Assembly (NCBI GenBank): GCA_023663185.1
Contig: JAMPHY010000006.1
Location: 1-64,000, forward strand
Length of the DNA: 64,000 nucleotides
Origin: Clostridiales bacterium
GTDB lineage: Bacteria; Bacillota; Clostridia; Lachnospirales; Lachnospiraceae
Reading direction: 5' to 3'
Positions 45,417-55,042 of this stretch are shown piece after piece (position 1 is the stretch's first letter; each line of letters opens with the position of its first letter). Below the pieces are notes generated by a model that made no database searches, was not told the origin of the DNA, and saw only the letters and a program-made list of their open reading frames with translations. Position numbers and translations under genes: made by a program.

Positions 45417-46793
45417 CTAAAAAAAACTTAAATGCTCCTTCTTGGCAAATTCTATAAACGCCTCAGCAATTCCGTCTTCTGTCAAGCCGTCGTGATTATA
45501 CAAATCATGCTTTACAATCAGATGGTCGTGCATATCCAACATATAAGAACCGTCCTCATTTGTACGGTAAATCTTATCACCTGAGTTATCTTTACTTGGC
45601 TCTCTCATTGTTGCAAAGAAAATCGGATAATCATCTTTTTTCGGACATAACTCATCATCCCACTTCTGAACAAACAAAACTGAGGTTTTTGTTCCCGTAT
45701 GCGGCTTAAACACATTTCCATGTAACCCTACAACCGCAAGTATCCTGCATTTTTCCGCAATAAAATCCCGAATATATTTATCGGAAGCATTATTGAACCT
45801 TCCTTGCGGCAAGACAATCGCCATTCGCCCGTCATCTTTTAAAAATGATAAATTTCTCTCTATAAACAAAATATCTCTTCCAACTTTGGACTGATACTTT
45901 CCCTTTGCATTTTTGCCTAGCTCATATTTAGAAATAATGCGGCTTTCTTTAATATCTCCTGCAAATGGCGGATTTGCCATAAGAACATCAAACTCAAAAT
46001 CTCTGTTTTGATTTTTAGTTTTACGCATATTCTTAAGACCTCTCCAGCCATCATAATAGATATCTTCCCATTCTTCGTCCTTTGTAAAATCATCCCATCT
46101 GTCATAATCCAGCGTGTTCAAGTGCATGACATTTGTTCTGCCATCACCAGCAATCAAATTTAGTGTTCTGCCAACCCGCACGGCTTTTGTATCAAAATCA
46201 ATCGCAAAAACATGATCTCTTACATAGTCTTCGCACTCTGGCGGCTTCTTTTCCAGTGTAAAAAGATGGCTTTGTGGAATTCCTTTTTCATTAAGAATGC
46301 TCTTCCATACATGGAAAATCGTATGTACAGGAAAACCACAGCTTCCTGCGGCGGTATCAATCATTTTTTCATGTTTTTTAGGATTAAGCATTTTTACACA
46401 CATATCAATCACATATCTTGGTGTAAAATACTGCCCTTTTTCACCTTTTTGTGATTTACTCATTAAATATTCAAAAGCATCATCCACAACATCAAGATTT
46501 GAATTAAATAGTTTTACGTCCTGCAAACTGGCTACACATACTGCCAAATGAGAAGCTGTCAATGCAATCTTTTCATCATCATTGAATACACCTACCCATT
46601 TTTTCTTTGCCTTGTTGAAAAGCTCCTGTATACTGTTTTTCAAATCCTCGTCCGTATCGCCGTAATTACGAAATTCCAGCGTCCTTGACTTATCTCTGCC
46701 GCTTTCCATCTCGTCATAGAGTTTCGTAAATATTAGTTTAAAAACTTCCTCAAATACATCAACGCCTGCATTAGCAAGAACCTCGTCTTCCAT
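45417..46793 (-). CDS. hsdM: N6-adenine methyltransferase part (HsdM) of the split gene
   Basis: This 458-residue stretch holds the methylase domain: motif I as IDTAAGSCGFPVHTIF, catalytic motif NPPF in VLMANPPFAGDI, and the KGQYFTPRYVIDMCVKML lead-in. The ATG at 46793 is probably internal to a longer gene because no ribosome binding site precedes it and the same frame continues upstream to an ochre codon at 47028-47030. With hsdS it could still methylate DNA if translation restarts here. Confidence 0.85.
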   Translation of the reverse strand: MEDEVLANAGVDVFEEVFKLIFTKLYDEMESGRDKSRTLEFRNYGDTDEDLKNSIQELFNKAKKKWVGVFNDDEKIALTASHLAVCVASLQDVKLFNSNLDVVDDAFEYLMSKSQKGEKGQYFTPRYVIDMCVKMLNPKKHEKMIDTAAGSCGFPVHTIFHVWKSILNEKGIPQSHLFTLEKKPPECEDYVRDHVFAIDFDTKAVRVGRTLNLIAGDGRTNVMHLNTLDYDRWDDFTKDEEWEDIYYDGWRGLKNMRKTKNQNRDFEFDVLMANPPFAGDIKESRIISKYELGKNAKGKYQSKVGRDILFIERNLSFLKDDGRMAIVLPQGRFNNASDKYIRDFIAEKCRILAVVGLHGNVFKPHTGTKTSVLFVQKWDDELCPKKDDYPIFFATMREPSKDNSGDKIYRTNEDGSYMLDMHDHLIVKHDLYNHDGLTEDGIAEAFIEFAKKEHLSFF

Positions 46794-47027
46794 TTCTTCG
46801 ATAAGACCTTTTAAAGATTTTTTCTCACTTACCAGCTTATCCTTTGCAACTAAATCTTCTATTGTCCATCTCTCTGTTAAAATATCTTTTAATTTTTGAT
46901 TTTCTTTAGGAATATTGGGTATGTCCTCAAAAAAATTGGGATCTTTTCTATGATAATAAGAAATCTGGGCGCCATTTGTCCATACACCGATAATTGCTCC
47001 TGTTGCATTGCAGTAGGATTTTAGCTG

Positions 47028-47387
47028 TTATTTACCGTCTTTTAACTTCGGCTTTTTTAATTCAACGATAATTTCTTCTGATGTAACATGAGATTTATTA
47101 AAAATAACAATATCCGCACGCTTTTTCTCACGTCCGAATGTAATCGCCCGCTCAAGCTCCATTCGTTCTATCGGATAGCCATATTCATGCACCAATTTAT
47201 AAATATATAACTGTCTGACAATTTCTTCCGGCGTCAGTTTCACTTCTTTATTTCTAACAAGGCACTTTATGTACACCTGTTCATTTTTCTCCACAATATT
47301 TTGTTCAATAGCATCTATTGCACTGTCGTCAAATTGTGTTAATTTATACTCAGATTTTTTGATAATTTCCGCTAAAATCTTGCTCAT
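47028..47387 (-). CDS. Free nuclease domain (HSDR_N-like) left of the interrupted fusion
   Basis: The 119-residue product starts after an AAGGAGAG ribosome binding site and contains the whole PD-(D/E)xK-like core: RELERAITFGREKKRADIVI with D92, then IIVELKKPK with E109 and K111. It stops at the point where homologous fusions continue into the methylase linker. It could fold and act as a separate nuclease subunit, or be an inactive fragment. Confidence 0.65.
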   Translation of the reverse strand: MSKILAEIIKKSEYKLTQFDDSAIDAIEQNIVEKNEQVYIKCLVRNKEVKLTPEEIVRQLYIYKLVHEYGYPIERMELERAITFGREKKRADIVIFNKSHVTSEEIIVELKKPKLKDGK

Positions 47388-47579
47388 TTGTTCTTCTCTC
47401 CTTCAAAATGTAATAACTGCTTTTCTATTTATAATAAAATACGTTCTATTTCTTTGTTTGTAAATACGCTGCTTGTTTTTAGTAACTTTTATCTCATAAA
47501 ATAAAACTATGTTTTTCTAATACATTCACACCACTCTCAAATATTTTATCATATATTATCAATTTTTCCGACATAATAT

Positions 47580-47933
47580 TTATATTTTTAATCTTGCATT
47601 ATACCGCAATCTGTTATAAGCACTTCTTTCAATATGTTTTACCTGAATATCATTTGCTGTAACATCATATTCAATTAGTCCAAATGAATGTGCAAAATAA
47701 ATAATGTCATACTTATCACTATACTCGTTCATAACTTCAGCGAAATAACTTTTCAAATCTATATCCGGCACATCATGCACTTCAAAACCATCATATTTGC
47801 CATTATAACAATATTGTAAAATACCTAACGCAAGCAACTCCACATACTTTTCTGAAACGCGGTGTCAGCGGTTTTTCTCGCAAAAAAATGCCTCCAAATC
47901 ATAGTGTACTTGGAGACATACATTATTCACCAT
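47580..47933 (-). pseudogene. Small unknown gene C, broken by an in-frame TGA
   Basis: From the ATG at 47933 the frame encodes 22 residues, meets TGA at 47865-47867, and stays open in the same frame for 94 more codons to a TAA. The restored product of about 117 residues is not recognised. The C-terminal part is acidic and aromatic (IIYFAHSFGLIEYDV). Its ATG overlaps the stop of gene B (TAATG), a sign of a formerly intact operon. Confidence 0.5.
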
Positions 47934-48119
47934 TATACTTCAAACCTCTTTATTTCTTCCTGCGTCAATGGTCTTCCGAGCTGTTTTGATAGCAATATTG
48001 CTTCTCTCAGGCGATATACTTTGCCATCAGAAGGCGCTGTTAATCTTCCATCTGGCATTTTCCCCAAATTTATCAAACTTATCCATAATAATCTTTTGCT
48101 TTCTCTCTGCTACTATCAT
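47933..48119 (-). pseudogene. Small unknown gene B, frameshifted in an A run
   Basis: The frame starts at ATG 48119 (MIVAERKQKIIMDKFDKFGE). It needs one base fewer in the A4 run (plus-strand T4 at 48058-48061) to continue as MPDGRLTAPSDGKVYRLREA, then GRPLTQEEIKRFEV and the stop overlapping gene C. The restored product is about 61 residues. It may be a small regulator; no family is recognised. An ATG at the shift could also start a 41-residue product. Confidence 0.5.
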
Positions 48120-48120
48120 A

Positions 48121-48507
48121 TCATTCACCCGCCCTAAAGTACTTATTAATTAATGCAATAGCGCCATATGAATCAATATATAATGTATGCCAATCTATCA
48201 TTTTTGCACCCAATTCTTTTTTATAATGTTCCACCAAATCAGTCTTTGCAGTAAATTGCACATACCCTTCATTTCCTGCTTCCCAAAGACCAGCAACTTA
48301 TTCAGTCGCTGGCAGCGACGGATCTGGAAGGCTCTCCAATTCAATTTTATCTCCATACTTTTCTATTAGATAAGCTAACAGATCTGCCAGTCTTTCCAGC
48401 TCTAAATCCACACTGTCGGTTTCCTTCCCATTGTTCTGATGCGGGATAGTTCTACCATTAGTAAGTCTTAAATTATAAATCCAAATCTTAAAACTTATAT
48501 ATAGCAT
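48121..48507 (-). pseudogene. Small unknown gene A, broken by an in-frame TAA
   Basis: The first part encodes 69 residues ending ESLPDPSLPATE, then TAA at 48298-48300. The same frame then stays open for 58 codons (VAGLWEAGNEGYVQFTAKTD and on to ALINKYFRAGE) to a TGA next to gene B. The restored product of about 128 residues is not recognised. The 255 nt between this gene and the helicase gene (48508-48762) show nothing. Confidence 0.5.
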
Positions 48508-48762
48508 ACAGAATATGGGATAAAATTGTTAGGCATAAAAATATGTATTTACACAAATTTTTACGTATCTTTCTTTGTAGGTATTTCATTTTTCCAATAT
48601 TCTTGCACCGATAAATTCATCTGTCAGTGTTATATGACTGCTAAAAATAAACTACATAGTATCAATATCAAAATAACTGCTCCCATATAAAAGAATTGCC
48701 TTAATAATAAAAAATTTTTCACACGCTACTTCTTTTGAAAATGGAATGCTCTAACTTTATAA

Positions 48763-51700
48763 CTACAAGCCACTTCGTATGATAGAATATGCATGCGGCA
48801 TAGAATGGAGTATCATTTTATCGGAAACCGGAATGCTCCCCTTGGGAATCCTCTCATTATCTGCTCGCCACATTGCTGGGTGAACATAAATTTCCTTTTT
48901 CCTCTTATCCTTAATCCCCCAAATCTTCCCTTGTTCAAACATAATATCAAAATCTGCGTCCAGCAAAGCAGTTTCTTTAATTCCCATTATTAATTTCATT
49001 TGGCGTTCATATAGAATAGGTTCGGCTAATACTTTATTTTTACACCAATCCAAAAGTTGTCTTGCTGCATGGCGATCTAATACATTTTGAACCCTCTGAT
49101 TCCAATAATGTTTTAAGCAATCATGACATGCTGCAGCGCAATGATTCTTGCATTTAAGAACTTTGTATGTTTCTTCTATCAGCTCATCTATTCTTCCAGC
49201 TAACATTGAACTATAACCAGCTCCGCTTGACAAGCTATCGAATAAGAATATATCTGCGTTCACCTTGTCAGGACTATATCTTAATCGATATCCACTCTTT
49301 AAATCATCGAACTCAATATCCAACAATTGTCCAGCGGCCAGAACGATAGCTTCGGATAATGTTTGCGCTGCACTTTCTATCCATAGTGCATCTTGATTGG
49401 TATTAATCCTCCTAGAATCTAAAGATATTTCCAGTAATACCATATCAGTTAAAAATTGGTGACCTAAAAAGGCATTAACAGTCCGATCAAATGGGTGCTC
49501 GCATCGAGTTCTTACTCTAGGATGGCGATACGGTTGTGGAATTTTTTGAAGGCTGGCAACATCGTGACCCGGAACAGCCGCACCACATTCCTTGCAAATA
49601 GTAAATCCTTCTCCTTCAGGTCCTTGATTCAAAATCGTCAAAGGCTGATCAACTAATCTTCCATATCTTATTAATGGAAAGTTTTGCGAAAGAGTCATTT
49701 CTCCATCCTTTATAGGCGATGCATAGCTTGGTAATTCAGCATAGGACATTTCTGCTTCAGCTTCTGCCTCTCGAATGCTAATCCCACCTACTGGCGCGAA
49801 TCCCCATGGTTTAATTATATTTTGATATTTAATAGTCTCTTGTCCACAAAATGGACACATTTTCCCCGGATCATTATATCCAACCCAATTACATGATCTG
49901 TTTTGACAATAAAACATCGATCGGAAATATTCTTTACTTTCAAAATACTTCCGTGCAGGGTGTTCCTTATCCTCATCCCTAAACTTGGAATGGAAATTAT
50001 ATATACCTCCAGATTTATATGTTTTTTTGTTTACAACTATTAAACGCCCCGGTGCATACTCACTTATCGCTAAATCTAATGCCCGATCAGGTTCTTGTTC
50101 AATCTTTTCCCCATATTTATCCTCAATACTGAATCCTACTACATTTCTTGGAAATGAATATGTCGGAAATATACCCTCCTCTAAAAATACATCTAACAAT
50201 GATTTTTCATTATTATTTGAATCAAAATAGTCATCTTTAAACTTTTCTACTTTTTTTGATAGTTTATCTATTGCTCTCAAAAAATCTTCTTTCTGTACTT
50301 CCAGCAGATATCGATTACTTTTCGGAACAATAACTTTAACTTCCTTATCTGTGAAGACTTTTTTTCGCACATACTCTTGAAATTCATTAAAATATGCATT
50401 TAAAAATCCTATAATTCCTATAGCATTAGCTGCTGTATTGTAGATATTCAAAAACTCTGAAACATATACTACATTTAAATGCCTATATATCAGTTTCTGA
50501 TTGTCAATATCAATTGCAGGATGTCGTGGCTCCCCTGCAATTATCTTTTGTGGGTTATTGAAATAATAACTATCATGTGGCCCATTATCCGTATATGTAA
50601 TAATAGTTGATATTGCAGAGCCTCTTCTTCCTGCGCGACCTGCTCTCTGTTGATAATTTTCTCGCATTGGCGGAATATTCCTTAAGCCAATTGCCGTCAA
50701 TGATCCTATATCAATTCCAACCTCCATTGTGGTAGTGCAACTTAACACATCAACCGGTTCTTTATCATCTATATATACATTCTGGAACCTCAATTCATAT
50801 TCTTCAGTAGTAGACCACATATCAATTCTCTGATCTTTATGGGATAACTGCGCTGTATGTTCTTCAGTATTTATTCTAGTCATAAGCGCATCTTTCTTCC
50901 CATCAATAGCATCCAGAATTGGCTGTCTCCAAAATTCAAGTCCAGCAAATTCATTTTCAGTCATAAGCTGTGGATTTCCCTCACAACACCACACACATTT
51001 TTTCCACAAAGTAAATGGGAATACTCGTCCACAATTTGGGCATTTATACCATTCATGGTCTGCCTCAAAATGTAATGTAATTAATTGTGGATTTAAATAC
51101 TTATTTTCATTGTCATCATAACCTTTTTGCGTAAACTTTAATAACAATTTATATAATTGCTTTTGCTTTGGCTGTTCAATTCCATTTGCTGTAAATAATT
51201 TTTCAAATCTTGTAGGGAGTTTTCCTTCCGGATCCACACCAAAACGAGGTACCTTTGTTAATGTCCGGCGTACTTTTTTACTTATGTTAAAATCATATGC
51301 ATAACTGTCGGTTAATATTTCTGCTGACCATGCTGCAAAAATTGCATAAAATTCTTCTTCACTAATTGCAATACCAGCCTCATCTATATCATCCAAAACC
51401 TCATCTAATAATAAATCATTGCATGGCTCCAGCCAACATAATCCAAGATCTGTAAACGATCTAAAATTACTACATAAAATTTTCAACAGATACCTAGAAT
51501 ACAACTCTGGCACAGTGGAAAACTTCTGTTTTTTTAATTCTGCATAATCATAATTTCTCACACCTCTTCCACGTCGTTCCTGCCTACGCACAACATCCAG
51601 CATCTCTTGAAGATGATCATGCAAATCTTTTTCATCTGCACCATAAAAGAATCTTAACTTATTATCAAGTGCTACCTTTAGAAAAGATACATACAATAAA

Positions 51701-54024
51701 TCCATACTCGGATCTTTTCGTGCATCTTTTGCCCAAATATCAAGTTCTTTAGCTGCCACTGTAAGTGCTTTTCTCATAGCATCTTCATCTGCAACTGATG
51801 TTAACTCTTTTGCTAATGTTGCCGCTCGCTGTCTACTATCTGAAAATAGTAAAACTTTTCTTCCCGCATTAGGGGTAAGCTCCAACTTATCTTTATCAGT
51901 AATAACCGGAGGCTGAATCATCAATTGTTCTGATACTAAATGAAAAAAAGGTTCATTTCCTTTTGTAGCAAAATCCGTTGTATGTAAATGTTGCTTTTTA
52001 CATCTAGGACACGAGTTAAATGCATGCATATATGGGGAGTCTTTCTGAGTTTTTGTATTATATGCTACATGAATATAATGAGGTGCCCCTGCATGCGTAT
52101 CATCCAACTCCAACCTTCCAGCAATAGAATTTAACCAGCCTGTTTTAACATCTCGTTTGGTCTGAAAAGGCATATTGGTAGGAATAACATAATAATGTAC
52201 TTCCTTAAAATTTTTATCTGTTACCATTCCTTTTTTGTTCCATACGAATCGAAACTGTGGTTCATCTTCATCTATATATCCTTTTAGGAATAAAGCGCCA
52301 CATGTTCTGTCATTTATTAATTCATAAATTTTCCCTCCACAATGGCAAATATCTTCATGATTTCCAATATATATTTTTCCTAAAGGAATTGATGTTGAAT
52401 ATGCTTTTTTAGTACAATTAGGATTTGAACATGCATATATTCCCTGAATTCCTCTGAACATCATATGTAACCGAGACGGGAAAAGTACTTGCCCCTCTCT
52501 ATTTTTTGCCAAAGGTGCTATTGATAACAAAACACTCGTTGCTTTTTTTGCAATTTCAACAGACACATTTGGAAAAACACTTATTGATAATTCGTCAAAT
52601 GACACTGCTTTTCCTCTGCATATCTCCATTATTTTAAGAAGTGGATTTACTCGAATCAATTCCTTATATAACCATTCTTCTACTGATTTTTCATCATTAA
52701 AATTGCATAAATTTGTATCAAGAAAAATCATTTTTCCCAATTCTTTTATGGCATCCAGTTTTTTTTCCGAATGTAAAAAGTCAATATCAAATTGTGACAA
52801 TGCTTCCGCGCTAACATCTATAGTATTTTTAAAACATATCTTTTCTCGCTCACCTGTGATTATCGTTATTGAATCAGAAATTCTATCATCAATAGCAGTT
52901 AAGTCCTTAACAAATTCCTTTACCTTTTCTTCTTCATCTTGTGGAATGCTGGCACTTGTCAATATAAACTGAAGCCTACTACGATCGACTCCCAATTTAT
53001 GCAAAAATCTTCTTATCAGCAACGCAACCTCTCCACCAGAAGCTCCCCTATACATATGTGCTTCATCAATTATAAATAGCAATTTGTTATCTCGTGATGA
53101 ATCTAACCACTTTTTCGTATCCTTCCATATACCTTGTTCCTCTTGCCTCATCAGCATATATTCCAACATAGAATAATTAGTGATCAAAATATCTGGAGTA
53201 TACATTTGCATTTCAAAACGTGTCATTAGCTCAGCATCTCTGCCATCTGTCCTATGTTTTCCATCAACCAAAGCGTTGGTAAATTCCACAATATCATGTT
53301 TGGCCGGAAATTTCCCCATATTTTTTAATTGTTCAATTGTTTCTACATCTCTTTCAATCAAGCTTTTTCTTAGGGTATTCGCGAGATACATATCCTGCTT
53401 TGGCTTTTGATCTCCAGCATATGGTGTTCGTCCTGTATACATACCAAATTGTGGTCTGCGAGAATCACCTGTCAGTTCTGTAAACATCTGATAAAAAATA
53501 TCCGTACCGATCATTCTTCTAAGTCTTCCAATTTGATCAGCGACTAGGGCATTCATCGGATATAGCATCATAGCCCGCACACCACGCTGATTCCACGTAG
53601 ATTTTCTTTCCTTTGCTTCATTTACTAGTTTGGTTATCATAGGCCACATAAAACACTCTGTCTTACCAGAACCAGTCCCTGTTGCTACAAATAAATCCTT
53701 ATTATTACAGAATGCCTCCATTGCTTCAATCTGATGAGAATATGGATTCTTATAAACTCCAATCTTCCTATCCGCCATTCGCAGTAGAATCTGCTTTACA
53801 TTTTGCAGTAAACTCTTACTTGTCGCAATTCCATTAATAATTGTCTTATACGCAGGATTTGCCTCTATGTATGGTTCGTTCCACATAACACCTTGTGTCT
53901 CAAGCTCTTCTCTGCAAAGTTCTCTTAACTCATCATTCTTTCCAAAGTATGCAGTTTCAACATACTCAATAAGTCTCTGTTTTAAAGATTCATGTGTATT
54001 GGCTATACTATATTCATCCATCAA
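48763..54024 (-). CDS. DruE-like giant DEAH helicase with C-terminal DUF1998/zinc region
   Basis: The 1,753-residue protein has a superfamily 2 helicase core: Walker A ATGTGSGKT (114-122), DEAH box (320-323), LTSASIP, motif V TTMEVGIDIGS and motif VI QRAGRAGRRG. Several zinc-type cysteine pairs are scattered along it (for example CPNCGRVFPFTLWKKCVWCC and CPFCGQE). The C-terminal CAAACHDCLKHYWNQRVQN motif, followed by LDRHAARQLLDW, is typical of DUF1998-type helicase tails. Size and architecture match DruE of the Druantia anti-phage systems. Its ATG overlaps the preceding gene's stop (ATGA), and it is the last gene of the operon. Confidence 0.85.
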   Translation of the reverse strand: MMDEYSIANTHESLKQRLIEYVETAYFGKNDELRELCREELETQGVMWNEPYIEANPAYKTIINGIATSKSLLQNVKQILLRMADRKIGVYKNPYSHQIEAMEAFCNNKDLFVATGTGSGKTECFMWPMITKLVNEAKERKSTWNQRGVRAMMLYPMNALVADQIGRLRRMIGTDIFYQMFTELTGDSRRPQFGMYTGRTPYAGDQKPKQDMYLANTLRKSLIERDVETIEQLKNMGKFPAKHDIVEFTNALVDGKHRTDGRDAELMTRFEMQMYTPDILITNYSMLEYMLMRQEEQGIWKDTKKWLDSSRDNKLLFIIDEAHMYRGASGGEVALLIRRFLHKLGVDRSRLQFILTSASIPQDEEEKVKEFVKDLTAIDDRISDSITIITGEREKICFKNTIDVSAEALSQFDIDFLHSEKKLDAIKELGKMIFLDTNLCNFNDEKSVEEWLYKELIRVNPLLKIMEICRGKAVSFDELSISVFPNVSVEIAKKATSVLLSIAPLAKNREGQVLFPSRLHMMFRGIQGIYACSNPNCTKKAYSTSIPLGKIYIGNHEDICHCGGKIYELINDRTCGALFLKGYIDEDEPQFRFVWNKKGMVTDKNFKEVHYYVIPTNMPFQTKRDVKTGWLNSIAGRLELDDTHAGAPHYIHVAYNTKTQKDSPYMHAFNSCPRCKKQHLHTTDFATKGNEPFFHLVSEQLMIQPPVITDKDKLELTPNAGRKVLLFSDSRQRAATLAKELTSVADEDAMRKALTVAAKELDIWAKDARKDPSMDLLYVSFLKVALDNKLRFFYGADEKDLHDHLQEMLDVVRRQERRGRGVRNYDYAELKKQKFSTVPELYSRYLLKILCSNFRSFTDLGLCWLEPCNDLLLDEVLDDIDEAGIAISEEEFYAIFAAWSAEILTDSYAYDFNISKKVRRTLTKVPRFGVDPEGKLPTRFEKLFTANGIEQPKQKQLYKLLLKFTQKGYDDNENKYLNPQLITLHFEADHEWYKCPNCGRVFPFTLWKKCVWCCEGNPQLMTENEFAGLEFWRQPILDAIDGKKDALMTRINTEEHTAQLSHKDQRIDMWSTTEEYELRFQNVYIDDKEPVDVLSCTTTMEVGIDIGSLTAIGLRNIPPMRENYQQRAGRAGRRGSAISTIITYTDNGPHDSYYFNNPQKIIAGEPRHPAIDIDNQKLIYRHLNVVYVSEFLNIYNTAANAIGIIGFLNAYFNEFQEYVRKKVFTDKEVKVIVPKSNRYLLEVQKEDFLRAIDKLSKKVEKFKDDYFDSNNNEKSLLDVFLEEGIFPTYSFPRNVVGFSIEDKYGEKIEQEPDRALDLAISEYAPGRLIVVNKKTYKSGGIYNFHSKFRDEDKEHPARKYFESKEYFRSMFYCQNRSCNWVGYNDPGKMCPFCGQETIKYQNIIKPWGFAPVGGISIREAEAEAEMSYAELPSYASPIKDGEMTLSQNFPLIRYGRLVDQPLTILNQGPEGEGFTICKECGAAVPGHDVASLQKIPQPYRHPRVRTRCEHPFDRTVNAFLGHQFLTDMVLLEISLDSRRINTNQDALWIESAAQTLSEAIVLAAGQLLDIEFDDLKSGYRLRYSPDKVNADIFLFDSLSSGAGYSSMLAGRIDELIEETYKVLKCKNHCAAACHDCLKHYWNQRVQNVLDRHAARQLLDWCKNKVLAEPILYERQMKLIMGIKETALLDADFDIMFEQGKIWGIKDKRKKEIYVHPAMWRADNERIPKGSIPVSDKMILHSMPHAYSIIRSGL

Positions 54025-55031
54025 TTTATCTCCTGTAAAAATATTCCTAGATTTTCCTCTATCAATATTTTCAAATCATCCCATATCAAAAATGGAACAA
54101 CATAATTTAATTTGTCGTCAAAACATTTTAATGGCCAACAATATGTCTCAATTAGTCCCTCTTCTTTTAGCGGTAATCTACAATTTAAGTGTAAAATAAT
54201 AACCGATCCAACATAGGAATAATATGCTATCATTTGATTATTATATTTTTTTCGCAACCCTAAAATAATTCTGCGTTCCTCTTTATATTCCGAAGCAATT
54301 GCAGATACAGATGAAACAAACCACTTTCCTGATGAATACCTAAATATGTAATATTCATGCAACCCATTAAGTAATGCCATTCTCCCAAGATGATATTCTT
54401 TCGATCTGATTGGATTATCCACCCATGACTTATACGGAGCATTTTTACTCATAACATTAAAAAATTCATATTGATCTATTTCTGAGCATGTTTCCCACCT
54501 AGTTCTTCCATACAACCAATTGATATAATCATCTACAGCAAATACTTTGAATATCGCTGCCTTATTTGTACCTTCTCCCACCCGTATAACTCGTGTAATT
54601 CCGAGAAACTCCTCAGAATTTCTCCCATATAATAATCCTTTAATTCGATAACATCCCTGCACGCATTCAACTTGTTGGTATACTGGCAATCCCACATGCC
54701 CATCTTCATCAACTTCCATCAGTTCACCTGCGATGAACATTTTTTCTCGCATCTCATGAACCGGGTTCACATTATTATCCACACTTCCAATAATCCAACT
54801 GCGACTCTCGGGTATGCATGCAACCATATTTTCTAAAATTTCACATCCACGCCTGTATAAGTACGACTTGCTTTTATATTTGTAGTTCTCTGTAGTCTCA
54901 TCCAGAACAGAAAAACGGATCCAATGAGCTAGTGCGGAATACATTAATCGACCAGTATAATATTCAATTGTTTCTCCACGATATGGAAATATCCGCATAT
55001 CGTGTTGCATCACTTCTATTAACTCGCTCAT
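54021..55031 (-). CDS. Unrecognised 336-residue protein of the Druantia-like operon
   Basis: No family is recognised. The first part (about 10-110) looks helical; the remainder is a mix of beta strands with aromatic residues, and there is no signal peptide, membrane segment or catalytic motif I can name. It overlaps the helicase gene by 4 nt and starts 12 nt after the coiled-coil gene, so it is co-translated with both and probably functions with them. It may be one of the DruF/DruG-type components or an extra one. Confidence 0.7.
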   Translation of the reverse strand: MSELIEVMQHDMRIFPYRGETIEYYTGRLMYSALAHWIRFSVLDETTENYKYKSKSYLYRRGCEILENMVACIPESRSWIIGSVDNNVNPVHEMREKMFIAGELMEVDEDGHVGLPVYQQVECVQGCYRIKGLLYGRNSEEFLGITRVIRVGEGTNKAAIFKVFAVDDYINWLYGRTRWETCSEIDQYEFFNVMSKNAPYKSWVDNPIRSKEYHLGRMALLNGLHEYYIFRYSSGKWFVSSVSAIASEYKEERRIILGLRKKYNNQMIAYYSYVGSVIILHLNCRLPLKEEGLIETYCWPLKCFDDKLNYVVPFLIWDDLKILIEENLGIFLQEIN

Positions 55032-55042
55032 ATGTAACCTAT

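Larger units (their letters stand above)
45417..47387 (-). pseudogene. Nuclease-methyltransferase (BcgI-like) gene interrupted by one in-frame stop
   Basis: One reading frame of 657 codons runs from the ATG at 47387 to 45417 and is broken only by TAA at 47028-47030, which probably replaces GAA (a G-to-T change). The text continues sensibly across it (LKDGK, stop, then QLKSYCNATGA). N-terminal residues 1-119 form an HSDR_N-type nuclease with D92 and E109-x-K111. A linker and the N6-adenine methylase follow. Nuclease-methylase fusion plus a separate specificity subunit is the plan of type IIB enzymes such as BcgI. No separate translocating HsdR gene is present. Confidence 0.75.

Noticed and set aside
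47862..48153. Plus-strand small frames at 47.9-48.2 kb
   Set aside because: They are antisense to the A, B and C frames, which show TAATG coupling and better protein character.
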